Below are positions 44,030-55,438 of a DNA stretch of 64,000 bases, one piece after another (the first letter of the stretch is position 1; each line of letters opens with the position of its first letter). Origin of the DNA: Streptomyces sp. NBC_00285 (GTDB lineage Bacteria; Actinomycetota; Actinomycetes; Streptomycetales; Streptomycetaceae); the NCBI RefSeq assembly GCF_036174265.1, contig NZ_CP108055.1, positions 4,402,001-4,466,000 of the forward strand. Direction: 5' to 3'. The position numbers were made by a program, and so were the translations under genes. The notes beneath the pieces are model-generated. The model worked only from the letters and a program-made list of their open reading frames with translations. It was not told the origin of the DNA and did not search any database.

Positions 44030-44686
44030 ATGAACAAGGTCATGACCAGGGCTCAGCACCACTCAGGCACCCGCCCGCCGACGCGCCGCGACGCCCGCCG
44101 CCCGGGTGGCACACCGCCCCGCACGCCCGGCGGCAGCACGCCCCGTACGGCCCCGGGCGACGGCCGTCCGCCGGGCTCCCCCGGCACCGGCCCCCGCACC
44201 CGTACGGGCCCCACGGACAGCCGCCCCCTCGGCGCCCCCGGCCGCACCACCGCCCCCGCCGGCGCGACGGTCCACGACCCGGCCCCCGCGTCTCACCAGG
44301 ACCCGGTCGTCCCCGCCCAGACCCCGCGCCGCCCGCTGATCCCCCAGCCCCGCCCCACCGACCGCTTCGCCGACCTGCTCCTCGGCGTCCTGAGCGGCCG
44401 ACGCCCCGTCCACTCGATGCTCCGGCACACCGCAGGGCGCGCCTACGACGAGCTGGCCTGGCTGGCTGAACGCGGCTCCCTGCGCACCCGCGGCACCCGC
44501 CCCGTGGTCCGGGACATCGGCTACTACGTGGCCCGCCCGGGCGCCGTGGAGGCATTCGCCCGCATCGGCGCCGGCGACCAGCTGCGCGCCATGGCCTTCC
44601 GCCTGGAACTGGGCCAGGACCGCCGCTGGCGCTGCACAGCGGTCGAACTGGGCGGCCCTCGGGCTCCGCACCCGCACGACGACTGA
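44030..44686 (+). CDS. Rv3235-family protein
   Basis: 218 residues. The first 115 are a disordered Pro/Arg/Gly-rich tail. The conserved C-terminal domain (about 125-210) has DRFADLLLGVLSGRRPVHSM, AYDELAWLAERG and the end strand RRWRCTAVELGG. The domain is widespread in actinobacteria near secA, and its role is unknown; the fold is suggested to be NTF2/SecA-tail-like only by context. The ATG at 44030 (MNKVMTRAQ) follows a CGGGGA stretch. It is convergent with secA; the shared terminator lies between. Confidence 0.82.
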   Translation: MNKVMTRAQHHSGTRPPTRRDARRPGGTPPRTPGGSTPRTAPGDGRPPGSPGTGPRTRTGPTDSRPLGAPGRTTAPAGATVHDPAPASHQDPVVPAQTPRRPLIPQPRPTDRFADLLLGVLSGRRPVHSMLRHTAGRAYDELAWLAERGSLRTRGTRPVVRDIGYYVARPGAVEAFARIGAGDQLRAMAFRLELGQDRRWRCTAVELGGPRAPHPHDD

Positions 44687-44726
44687 CGGGCCCGGAGAAG
44701 CCCCTCAGGCCCCGCAGGCCCGCACG

Positions 44727-44763
44727 CGGAAGGGCCGGGTCAATGAGCGACCCGGCCCTTCCG
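44727..44763. terminator. Bidirectional terminator between the Rv3235-like gene and secA
   Basis: 15-base perfect arms (44727-44741 with 44749-44763) and a 7-base AATGAGC loop, placed between convergent stops. Confidence 0.85.
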
Positions 44764-44822
44764 CCTCGGCACCACAGGTGCCGTCACGTGAATCCCCTAC
44801 GGCGCCACCGGCACCGTACGCA

Positions 44823-47666
<2,844 letters not shown>

Positions 47667-47935
47667 GGGGGCTGGTCTCCTTGCCGGTCGGGCCTGGGAC
47701 GGTCGGTTCAATTTGGCTTACTGAGCAACGGCCATCGTATGCGAGGACCCCGCCACGTCGGGAGGCCTGCCGGGTACGCCGACTGTCAGCTCCTTCAAAT
47801 CTGTTTCAAAGGTGACAACGGACGGGCAACGCCGTTGGTGCCGCGCCCCGCTCGCGAATTGCACGAATTGTGATCACCCGCTCACCCAGAGCAAAAACGA
47901 TGGCGCCTTCAAGAACACCTGAGCAGAATCAGCCG

Positions 47936-48508
47936 ATGGAACCCATCACGCTGACCACGGACCGTCTCCTGCTGCGCACACCCGCCGCGCGGGACACCGG
48001 TACGGTCCTCGCGGCCGCCCAGGACCCCGACATCCTGCGCTGGGTCACGATCCCCTCCCCGTACCTGCCCGAGCACGCCCAGAGCTTCACGGAACAGCTC
48101 GTCCCGGACGGCTGGGCGAACGGCACGATGTTCACCTGGGGCCTCTTCCTCCCCGAAGGGGCGGACCTGGTGGGCATGCTCAGCCTGAGCAGACGCTCGC
48201 CGGGCACGTTCGAGATCGGCTACTGGGGCACCAAGGAACACCGCGGCAACGGCTATGTCAGCGAGGCCGTCAGCGCGGGCTGTCGCTGGGCCTTCACCGA
48301 GTTGTCGGCCGACCGCGTGGAGTGGCGTGCGGAGGTGGGCAACCAGCCCTCCCTCGCCGTGGCGGAGCGCGCGGGCTTCGTCATCGAGGGCGTCCTGCGG
48401 TCCGCAATGGTCCACCGGGGCGTACGCCGGGACTGCTGGATGGGCGCGCTGCTGCCGTCCGACCTGGGGCTGCCGTCGACAGCGCCGTATCTCCCCGCCC
48501 CTCGGTAG
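47936..48508 (+). CDS. GNAT-family N-acetyltransferase (RimJ/RimL type)
   Basis: 190 residues. It begins ITLTTDRLLLRTPAARD, the usual first strand of RimJ/RimL-like acetyltransferases. The acetyl-CoA binding segment is GYWGTKEHRGNGYVSEAV, and RVEWRAEVGNQPSLAVAERAGF followed by EGVLRS completes the family pattern. It transfers an acetyl group from acetyl-CoA to an N-terminal amine, small amine or antibiotic; the acceptor is unknown. The ATG at 47936 is chosen because it opens directly at this conserved strand; a longer frame begins at 47870. It is divergent from secA. Confidence 0.9.
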   Translation: MEPITLTTDRLLLRTPAARDTGTVLAAAQDPDILRWVTIPSPYLPEHAQSFTEQLVPDGWANGTMFTWGLFLPEGADLVGMLSLSRRSPGTFEIGYWGTKEHRGNGYVSEAVSAGCRWAFTELSADRVEWRAEVGNQPSLAVAERAGFVIEGVLRSAMVHRGVRRDCWMGALLPSDLGLPSTAPYLPAPR

Positions 48509-48620
48509 CCACCGCAGCGATGATGCCGGCCGGTGGCACGCTCATGTCCAACAGGCTCTCCGCGCTCATGTCCCACAGGTCTCCTCGCACTGTCAGTGCC
48601 GGCCTCTATCGTTCGGACCC

Positions 48621-49820
48621 ATGACGACCCCGCGTCCCACCACCGACCTCTCGGCCGACGAGGCCCGCCGCATCGCGCTGCGCGCCCAGGGTTTCCTCGG
48701 TATCCCAGACCGCGGGGCCGGAGTCCGCGGCGTCCTCCGTCACCTCGGCGCGGTCCAGCTCGACACCATCTCGGTCCTCGCCCGGTCCCATGAGCTGATC
48801 CCGTACGCCCGGCTCGGTGCGGTGGGCCGCAGCACGGTCGAGGACGCGTACTGGGAGCCTGGTCCGACGGGCGCGCCCCACGCCTTCGAGTACTGGTCGC
48901 ACGCGGCGTGCATCCTCCCCATCGAGGAGTGGCCCCACTTCGCCTTCCGACGCCGCGCCTACCGCGGCCGCCCGCACTGGAACCACCAGCTCCCGGACGG
49001 CACCTACGACCAGGTCATCAAGCAGCTCCGCACCGAAGGCCCTCTCACCGCCACGGAATTGGGCGGTGCGAAGAAGACCAGCGAGTGGTGGGACTGGTCC
49101 GGCACCAAGGTCGCCGTCGAGCGGGCGCTGATGTACGGCGAGGTGGTCTGCGTGGAGCGCCGCGGCTGGAAGCGGGTGTACGACCTCGCCGAGCGCGCCG
49201 TCCCCGCCGACCTGCTGCACGACGAACTGGACGACGCCGAGTGCGTGCGCCGCCTGGTCCGGCTGGCCGGCCGGTCCCTGGGCGTCGGCACCCGCGCCGA
49301 CATCGCCGACTACCACCGTCTGAGGGGCGAACAGGTCGACGCGGTGATCGTCGATTCGGGCCTGCTGCCGGTCACGGTCGAGGGCTGGTCCAAGCCGGCC
49401 TGGGCCGACCCGGCGGCCCTGGAGACACCCGCGCGCGGCCGCCACCGCACCACGCTGCTGTCCCCGTTCGACTCCCTGATCTGGGAGCGCGCGCGGACGG
49501 AGCGGATCTTCGGATTCACCCACCGTCTGGAGGCCTACGTCCCCAAGCCCAAGCGGGTGCACGGTTACTTCGCGATGCCGGTGCTGGCCGGTGGCCGGCT
49601 CGTCGGCCGCGTTGACCCGGCCCGCGAGGGCGGCACGCTGGTGGCCAGGCAGGTCTCCCTGGACGGCCCGAAGGCGGTCCCGGCAGTGGCCCAGGCACTG
49701 GTCGAGGCGGCGAGTTGGGTGGGCAGCACAGACATCCGCGTGGAACGGGTGGACGCGCCCGAGCTGCGCGACGCCCTCGCCAAAGAGGTGACCCGAGCAC
49801 TGACCACGACCCTGCGCTGA
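48621..49820 (+). CDS. Winged-helix DNA-glycosylase-like protein (AlkZ/YcaQ family)
   Basis: 399 residues. It contains the HTH_42 fold: three winged-helix units, with the family's catalytic loop AVQLDTISVLARSHEL (QxD motif, analogous to the QxQ/QxD of Streptomyces AlkZ and E. coli YcaQ), EYWSHAACILPIEEWPHF, WDWSGTKVAVERALMYGEV, and the LSPFDSLIWERARTERIFGF block. Members excise bulky or crosslink adducts from DNA, and paralogues give self-resistance to genotoxic antibiotics. No biosynthetic cluster is adjacent, so this looks like the housekeeping YcaQ-type member. The ATG at 48621 opens at TTPRPTTDLSADEARRIALR. Confidence 0.88.
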   Translation: MTTPRPTTDLSADEARRIALRAQGFLGIPDRGAGVRGVLRHLGAVQLDTISVLARSHELIPYARLGAVGRSTVEDAYWEPGPTGAPHAFEYWSHAACILPIEEWPHFAFRRRAYRGRPHWNHQLPDGTYDQVIKQLRTEGPLTATELGGAKKTSEWWDWSGTKVAVERALMYGEVVCVERRGWKRVYDLAERAVPADLLHDELDDAECVRRLVRLAGRSLGVGTRADIADYHRLRGEQVDAVIVDSGLLPVTVEGWSKPAWADPAALETPARGRHRTTLLSPFDSLIWERARTERIFGFTHRLEAYVPKPKRVHGYFAMPVLAGGRLVGRVDPAREGGTLVARQVSLDGPKAVPAVAQALVEAASWVGSTDIRVERVDAPELRDALAKEVTRALTTTLR

Positions 49821-49854
49821 GCGCGGTTCGGGTCAGCGGGGATCCGGGGCGGCG

Positions 49855-50601
49855 TCAGCGGATCTCGAGGATCTTCTCCCGCATCGCGTAGACCACCGCC
49901 TCCATCCTGGAGTGCAGCTGCAGCTTCTCCAGGATGTTGCGCACATGGTTCTTCACGGTGTTCTCGGAGATGAACAGTTCCTTGGCGATATCGCGGTTGT
50001 TCATCCCGGTGGCGACGAGCTTGAGCACTTCCAGCTCACGGTCGGTCAGCCGCGGCGCCGGCACGAGACGACGCTCGTCCGTCCGCTGGATCATCGACTT
50101 GAACTCGGTGAGCAGCTTCGACGCCATGGAGGGGCTGATCTGCGACTGTCCGTCGGCCACAGCGCGAATGGCGGTGGCGACCTCGTCCGTCGAGATCTCC
50201 TTGAGGAGATATCCGGTCGCGCCGGCCTTGATCGCCTCGTAGAGGTCGGCTTCCTCGTCGCTGATCGTCAGCATGATGATCTTGGCGCTGGGTGCCACCT
50301 CCTTGATGGAGGTGCAGGCCTCGATCCCGCCCCGCTTGGGCATCCGCACGTCCATCAGAACGATGTCCGGCAGCAGGTCGGCGGCCTTGTCGACGGCCTC
50401 CGCGCCATCGCCTGCCTCGCCGATGACCTGGATGTCCTCCTCGGCCGCGAGCACGATCTCCAGTCCACGCCGAAAGAGAGCATGGTCGTCCACTACAAGA
50501 ACCCGGATCGGCTCCTTGCGTGGAGAGCCCGCGTCCGTGCCCATGCTGACGACGCCGTCGCCGGCGTCCTCGCCGTGCAGCGGTCCGAAGCTGTCCGCCA
50601 T
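49855..50601 (-). CDS. Orphan NarL/LuxR-family response regulator
   Basis: 248 residues. The receiver domain (about 30-150) has VLVVDDHALF, the phospho-acceptor Asp in DIVLMDVRMPKRGG, and the conserved Lys in GYLLKEIS. The C-terminal LuxR-type helix-turn-helix is about 180-245 (LTDRELEVLKLVATGMNNRD, IAKELFISENTVKNHVRNIL). It starts at ATG 50601, with a perfect GGGGGAGGA SD; the earlier frame is not supported. No histidine kinase gene is adjacent, so it is an orphan. It lies just after the winged-helix glycosylase gene (convergent) and upstream of hpf. Confidence 0.92.
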   Translation of the reverse strand: MADSFGPLHGEDAGDGVVSMGTDAGSPRKEPIRVLVVDDHALFRRGLEIVLAAEEDIQVIGEAGDGAEAVDKAADLLPDIVLMDVRMPKRGGIEACTSIKEVAPSAKIIMLTISDEEADLYEAIKAGATGYLLKEISTDEVATAIRAVADGQSQISPSMASKLLTEFKSMIQRTDERRLVPAPRLTDRELEVLKLVATGMNNRDIAKELFISENTVKNHVRNILEKLQLHSRMEAVVYAMREKILEIR

Positions 50602-50803
50602 CGTTCCTCCCCCTGAAGGCTGTGGCTGGTCCTGTGCCATCGCCAACCAAAGGCACCGTCCCACCGGTTGGGCCGGTGTAGCCATGATTCCATGCCCGGA
50701 CGACAGTGAGGTGACAGAGCGGGGCGCGAAAGGGTCGCACGCGGGTGCCCCTGGGGGCGCACACGCGCTCCAGGGGCACCGGCTCACCTGTCATCCGGCA
50801 GGG

Positions 50804-51496
50804 TCAGCCACCTGTCGTGCCGCCGGCCGCGGAAGAGTGCGCCCGGGCGACCATCGGGTCCGTGCTCAGGTGGATGACGCCGTAGTCGTAGGCGTGCCGC
50901 CGGTAGACGACACTCGGTTCCTTGGTCTCGGAGTCGACGAACAGATAGAAGTCATGGCCGACCAGCTCCATCTCGTAGAGAGCCTGGTCGAGGGTCATCG
51001 GGGAGGCGACGTGGGTCTTCTCTCGTACGACGAGGGGGCCTTCACCCTTGATCTCCAGCGAGCCGATCTTCGTGACGGGCACACCGTCCGGCTCTTCCTC
51101 GTGGACGGCCTGTCCGTTGCCGTTGAGCGTCGCCGCACCCGGGACGTGGTCGGCGACCTCGGCAGCGGTGAGCCGCCGTGCGCCTCGACGGGTGTGACGC
51201 TTGTCGTGCTCCCTGCGCAGCCGGGCGTCCAGCTTCTCCGCCGCCAGGTCGAGTGCCGCGTACGGGTCGCTGGCTGCCGCTTCCGCCCGGATCACCGGAC
51301 CGCGGGAGCGGAGCGTGATCTCCACTCGGTCACAGCGGTCGGCCTGTCGGGGGTTCGGCTCCTTGGACACCTCGACGTCGAGGCTGATCACCTTGCCATC
51401 GAGCTTCTGGATCTTCTCCAGCTTCAGCTTCTCGGCCACGTGCTTGCGGAACCGCTCGGGCACCTCGGTCTTGCGGCCCTTGACGACGATGTCCAC
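50804..51496 (-). CDS. hpf: Ribosome hibernation promoting factor, long form
   Basis: 230 residues. The N-terminal S30AE domain (about 1-105; DIVVKGRKTEVPERFRKHV, LDLAAEKLDARLRRE, KRHTR) binds the 30S decoding and mRNA channel. The C-terminal dimerisation domain (about 170-225; ALYEMELVGHDFYLFVDSET, VVYRRHAYDYGVIHL) joins two 70S ribosomes into 100S dimers. This is the long form usual in Gram-positive bacteria. The start is GTG at 51496 (VDIVVKGRK), with CGGAG six bases upstream. It is stationary-phase or stress related by family precedent; no regulator site was recognised upstream. Confidence 0.95.
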   Translation of the reverse strand: MDIVVKGRKTEVPERFRKHVAEKLKLEKIQKLDGKVISLDVEVSKEPNPRQADRCDRVEITLRSRGPVIRAEAAASDPYAALDLAAEKLDARLRREHDKRHTRRGARRLTAAEVADHVPGAATLNGNGQAVHEEEPDGVPVTKIGSLEIKGEGPLVVREKTHVASPMTLDQALYEMELVGHDFYLFVDSETKEPSVVYRRHAYDYGVIHLSTDPMVARAHSSAAGGTTGG

Positions 51497-51807
51497 GCAG
51501 AACTCCGTTCCCGGATCGCTCCGCTTCGATGCGGAGCGTCTCCCTTTTGCACCAGGCTCCGGTGAGCCCCGGAACCTCGGACTCGGTGACTTCCACCTCC
51601 TCCCCCGCGGGCAAGATCTCCATTCCACCGTCGTGCGTGCTGGTGGAAATCCCGCGGCACGACATTCGGATTTGCGAGGTGTGGCCTGCGCCTTTCTCTC
51701 ACAACCGAACATATCTCGCCTGGACGGATGTCGTCACCCTCTACCGCGGTGTACCTCCGTTCAGGTGATTCGACCCTCTCGTAACCTGCAACGATGCAAC
51801 TCCGCAG
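51497..51807. other. Region between comF-like gene and hpf, no gene seen
   Basis: About 310 bases that should contain the hpf promoter and the 3' untranslated end of the comF-like gene. A GC-rich imperfect hairpin lies near 51560-51585. No gene, clear sigma-factor motif or riboswitch was recognised. Confidence 0.4.
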
Positions 51808-53229
51808 TCAGTTCCGGTTTATTCCGAAGGAATCCGGCGGGGCCGCGACCACAGCAGCGCAGATCGCATCATGGACGCCACCGGCGCCCGACGCCGGCGC
51901 CGAGCGGCGCTCCCGGCCCGTGTCCTCCTCCGTCACTGTGACCATCCGTTCCCCCATGCCTTCCCGGGTTGCAGCCGTGTACACGACGCCTGCCCCTTCA
52001 CCACCGCATCCATCCACTTCCCGTCCACTAGATCGCCCGCCACGCCCTCCGGCCGTGGCCCGCTGTTCGTGGCCGGGCGGCCCACCCCTCCCGTGTTGCC
52101 GTTGATCACGGTTTCCGAACGCCGTCTGTTCACCGTGGCGCCGAGCCTGTTCACCGGCGCGTTCCGTGTTCTCCCGCAGCCTCGCCTCCCGGACGGCCCG
52201 CGCTGCCTCCGTCAGGGACGCGCCTGTCGTCATCAGGTCGTCGACCAGCACGACCAGCCCCTGTGTCAGCAGCCGCTCCCCACCGGGGGCCACCATGAGG
52301 GCGCCGGCGAGATTCTCCAGCCGCTGCCGGGAGTTGAGCCCCGACTGGTCGGCCACCCCGCGCCGCTGGCGTAGGACTGCCGCCACCCGCGTCGGCATTC
52401 CCGCCCGCCGTAGTTCCGCCGCCGCCGAGAGTGCGATCCGCCGTGCAGGATCATGCCCGCGAGCTCGCACCGCCCGCCGCGCAGACGGCACGGGAACGAG
52501 CAGCACAGGCACCCCGATCCCGCCCCTCTGCCCAGCACCACCGGCACTCCAGCCCGGCTCCGCGTGACCACCCCGCGTCAAGGCCTCGGCCCCCGCATGC
52601 ACTCCGCTGCCATACGCCAAAGCCTCCGCACTCACCTGCCCGCCCCCGCCGCACGCCCTGGCGCCCGCGCCCGACCTCACGCCCCCGCCACGCACACTGG
52701 CCTCCGTACCCACCTGCCCGCCACCACCACGCACCCTGTCCTCTGGTCCCACTTCGCCTGCGCCGACGAGCCCAGGCACCCTTCCATCGCCGCCACGCGC
52801 CACAGCCTCCGCACTCCACGCCTCGGCATCCGACGCACCAGGGGCCCACAACCCCCCGTCCCCACCCACGTACCTCCGCTCCCTGGGCCCCGGAACACAC
52901 CCCGGCGCCGATCCCACGCCACCCGACTCACAGGCCTCCCACACCCCCGCCCACACAGCTCCCGCCAGAGCCGAACCGAGTGGCCCCGCAAGAGCCAGCG
53001 CTCCCCGCTCCTTGTGAGCCAGCAGCACCGCCCGTACCGCATCCGCATACCGAGCCGCCGCATGCACGGCCGGCAGTCCGGGCGGCTCCGGCACCGGCCG
53101 CACCCGGCGCGGTGCGTTCCCGTTCAGGGCGGCACGGCACTCCGGACAGAGCACCGTGCGAGGCCTTCCGCAGCCTCCGCACTCGGCCGGCAGCACCAGA
53201 TCGGTGAGGTCCTGCCACCACCCCCGCAT
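51808..53229 (-). CDS. ComF-like phosphoribosyltransferase-domain protein with large insertion and C-terminal extension
   Basis: 473 residues, about twice the usual ComF length. The N-terminal zinc-finger (CGGCG...CPEC, about 14-30) and the PRTase domain are present, with VPVPSARRAVRARGHD before and VVLVDDLMTTGASLTEAARA (the PRPP-binding loop) at about 325. Between about 100 and 232 is an inserted, low-complexity Gly/Ala/Arg/Val-rich segment with degenerate repeats (GGGGQVGTEASVRGGGV and relatives). A further ~120-residue, Arg/Glu/Gly-rich tail follows. ComF proteins are associated with DNA uptake and recombination, but their biochemistry is little known. The ATG at 53229 (MRGWWQDLTDLVLP) is the first conserved residue run. 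It is near lpqB-mtrBA, the usual place in actinobacteria. Confidence 0.82.
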   Translation of the reverse strand: MRGWWQDLTDLVLPAECGGCGRPRTVLCPECRAALNGNAPRRVRPVPEPPGLPAVHAAARYADAVRAVLLAHKERGALALAGPLGSALAGAVWAGVWEACESGGVGSAPGCVPGPRERRYVGGDGGLWAPGASDAEAWSAEAVARGGDGRVPGLVGAGEVGPEDRVRGGGGQVGTEASVRGGGVRSGAGARACGGGGQVSAEALAYGSGVHAGAEALTRGGHAEPGWSAGGAGQRGGIGVPVLLVPVPSARRAVRARGHDPARRIALSAAAELRRAGMPTRVAAVLRQRRGVADQSGLNSRQRLENLAGALMVAPGGERLLTQGLVVLVDDLMTTGASLTEAARAVREARLRENTERAGEQARRHGEQTAFGNRDQRQHGRGGPPGHEQRATAGGRGGRSSGREVDGCGGEGAGVVYTAATREGMGERMVTVTEEDTGRERRSAPASGAGGVHDAICAAVVAAPPDSFGINRN

Positions 53230-53593
53230 GACCACCACTGTGCCAACGTCGGAGCCGACCGGCCACCCCTGTGGATAACTCCCTGTGGAAAACCCCACCC
53301 CCGGACGAACAGCTGTTCCCACCGTAAATTCCGGCCCTATACAACCAATCGGCGAGGCCTCCGCTCAGGCCCGTCAATCAACCCCTCGTACGACGAATCC
53401 GCCTCTCCCTCCGACGAATCCGCTCCGTCCCCGGCGAAAGCGAACCACTCCGCCCCACGATTCCGGCCCGCCTGCCAGCGGCGATTCCTCACCGCCCGGA
53501 GCGATTCCCCATCGGCCCAGAAAAAAGCGGCCACTCCCACCAGGACCCCGTCCCGGCAAAAGCGGCCGCTCCCGACAGCGCGGTCCCGTCACC
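53230..53593. other. Gene-free stretch between lpqB and the comF-like gene
   Basis: About 360 bases without a believable gene; small frames here have Arg/Gly-rich products typical of non-coding high-GC DNA. It contains repeated CGACGAATCCG (two copies near 53391 and 53421) and several CGATTCC words. The comF-like promoter should be at the left end. Confidence 0.4.
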
Positions 53594-55438
53594 TCACCCC
53601 GGATACACCGGCGCGGTCCCGTCCGCGTCCACCTTCTGCCACTGCGCCCCGGACGGCAGCCGTACGATCCCGTCCTCCGAGTACGCCACCAACGGCATCT
53701 CGACGTCCTCCGACGCCGCGATCTCCTTCACCCCCGTCAGAGCGGCCGGCGGCGGCCCCTCGGGCGTGGAGCCGTCGACCTGGACGTACCGCGTCTGCTG
53801 CACGCCGCCCTGCTCACGCCCGACCACCGCGAGCCTGCTGTCGCCGGCCCAGGACATGGTCGTGACCTCTTCCAGGTCCGGTGTCGTCGAGCGCAGTTCC
53901 CGGACCGAGACACTCTGCGCGTCCCCGATCCTGCCCTCCCGCTCGATCCGCCCTACGAAGAGCGACTGCTTGCCGCCCTTCTCCACGACGAGCGCGATGC
54001 GCACCCCGTCGGCGGCCACCCGGAGGTCCTTGATGCGCCCGTCGAGCCCGGGGGTCTGCACCTTCAGCGGCTCGCCGGCGCCCTCCTTGAACAGCAGCAG
54101 CCGCGGAGCTGCCGGGTTCCGGTCGGCCACCCACAGGTCGCCCTCCGTGTCCCAGCTGGGCGTGGTGAGCCGGTCGTCGGCCCTCTTGCCGGCGCTGACC
54201 AGCACCGGCTCCCCGAGCGACGCGCCCGACACCAGCGAACCCACGTACAGCGCCCTGCCGTCAAGGCCGACACCGGCCGCCATGTGCTCGTCCCGCGAGA
54301 CGGCCACCGACCGCAGCTCCTTGTCGCCCTCACCCAACGCCCCGGGCACCGGCACCGGGTCGGCCCTCGTACTGCCCTCCGGATCAGCCGGAATCCGTAC
54401 CAGCCGGTGCTCGCCGTTCACGAAGTACAGGAACTCGGGCGCCTCGACCGAGCCGCGCGTGGCGGCGCCGTCGGCCTGGGTCTCGTTGATGGAGCACAAC
54501 TGCTTGCCACCCGCACGCAGTTCGACGTCATCCACCGCGGGGGTGAGGTTCTGCAGGGTGAACAGCAGTTGGGCCGCCATCGCCTCGCACTGGTCCGAAC
54601 CGACGTTCCTGGCCTTGTTGTTGAGCGGGACCGTCAGCGTGTTCTGGTCGTCGGGGGTCAACGAGGAGACGCCCTTCATCAGGGCCGTACCGGTGGGAAA
54701 GCGTGTCCTGACGACAGGGTCGAGCCAGTGTGTCGGCCCGCTCAGCAAGGACCGCACCAGCTGCGTCATGGGGTCCACGCGCTCACGCACATACACGGGA
54801 TCGGCGACCGCCACAGTCTGGGGAGCCGTCACCGCCTTGGTGTGGGAGGCGAAGTAGTACTTGTTGACCGACACGTAGATCCGCTGGAAGTCCGACTTCC
54901 CCATGACGACACCCGGCGGAAGGCTGTCGATCCGCCACTGCTTGGTCTTCTTGTCGTGCACGAGGTGCACCGTCTGCTGGTAGTCACCGGAGGACGGCGA
55001 GTACGACTGCTGCGCGTCCACCACAGCCACCCTGGTGCCCGTCAGCGTGAACGACGTGTCGTCGTCGGTCCGCTCCCGGCCGACCGGCTGCGTGAGGGAT
55101 GCACCCGGCCCGTCCTCGAGCACCGTTGTGGACAGCCCCGGCTGCCACTGCTTCGTCGCATTCCCGGTCAGGTACTTACGGGCCGTCTCGTAGTTCGGAT
55201 CATCGCTGGTCAGCGCCTCCAGAAAGCCCTGCACGATGTCCAGGGGCTCGGCGTCCTCCTGCGGCGGCATCGCGAAGACCCGCACCTGAGTGTCCTGCCG
55301 CGGGGTGGCGTCGACACCGCGCAGGTCCCCGCTGTCCGGCATGGAGGCACATCCCGCCAGCAGTACGACGCCACAGGCGGCGTACGCCACCGCGCGCGCC
55401 GGCCTGCGCCGGCCGCTCCCCTCGCGGTCAGCGCCCAC
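53594..55438 (-). CDS. lpqB: Lipoprotein LpqB
   Basis: 614 residues. A lipoprotein signal with lipobox LLAGC (AYAACGVVLLAGCASMPDSG) anchors it outside the membrane. A GerMN domain (about 200-330) and a C-terminal beta-propeller-like region (about 370-610; LVRIPADPEGS, SWDTEGDLWVADRN, MSWAGDSRLAVVGREQGG) follow. LpqB interacts with the sensor kinase MtrB in mycobacteria and tunes MtrA activity. The start is GTG at 55438, which overlaps the last codons of mtrB by 11 bases, so the two are coupled. The order mtrA-mtrB-lpqB is conserved in actinobacteria. Confidence 0.94.
   Translation of the reverse strand: MGADREGSGRRRPARAVAYAACGVVLLAGCASMPDSGDLRGVDATPRQDTQVRVFAMPPQEDAEPLDIVQGFLEALTSDDPNYETARKYLTGNATKQWQPGLSTTVLEDGPGASLTQPVGRERTDDDTSFTLTGTRVAVVDAQQSYSPSSGDYQQTVHLVHDKKTKQWRIDSLPPGVVMGKSDFQRIYVSVNKYYFASHTKAVTAPQTVAVADPVYVRERVDPMTQLVRSLLSGPTHWLDPVVRTRFPTGTALMKGVSSLTPDDQNTLTVPLNNKARNVGSDQCEAMAAQLLFTLQNLTPAVDDVELRAGGKQLCSINETQADGAATRGSVEAPEFLYFVNGEHRLVRIPADPEGSTRADPVPVPGALGEGDKELRSVAVSRDEHMAAGVGLDGRALYVGSLVSGASLGEPVLVSAGKRADDRLTTPSWDTEGDLWVADRNPAAPRLLLFKEGAGEPLKVQTPGLDGRIKDLRVAADGVRIALVVEKGGKQSLFVGRIEREGRIGDAQSVSVRELRSTTPDLEEVTTMSWAGDSRLAVVGREQGGVQQTRYVQVDGSTPEGPPPAALTGVKEIAASEDVEMPLVAYSEDGIVRLPSGAQWQKVDADGTAPVYPG

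Noticed and set aside
53337..53592. Small minus-strand frames between lpqB and the comF-like gene
   Set aside because: Arg/Gly-rich products with no motif, overlapping each other in different frames.
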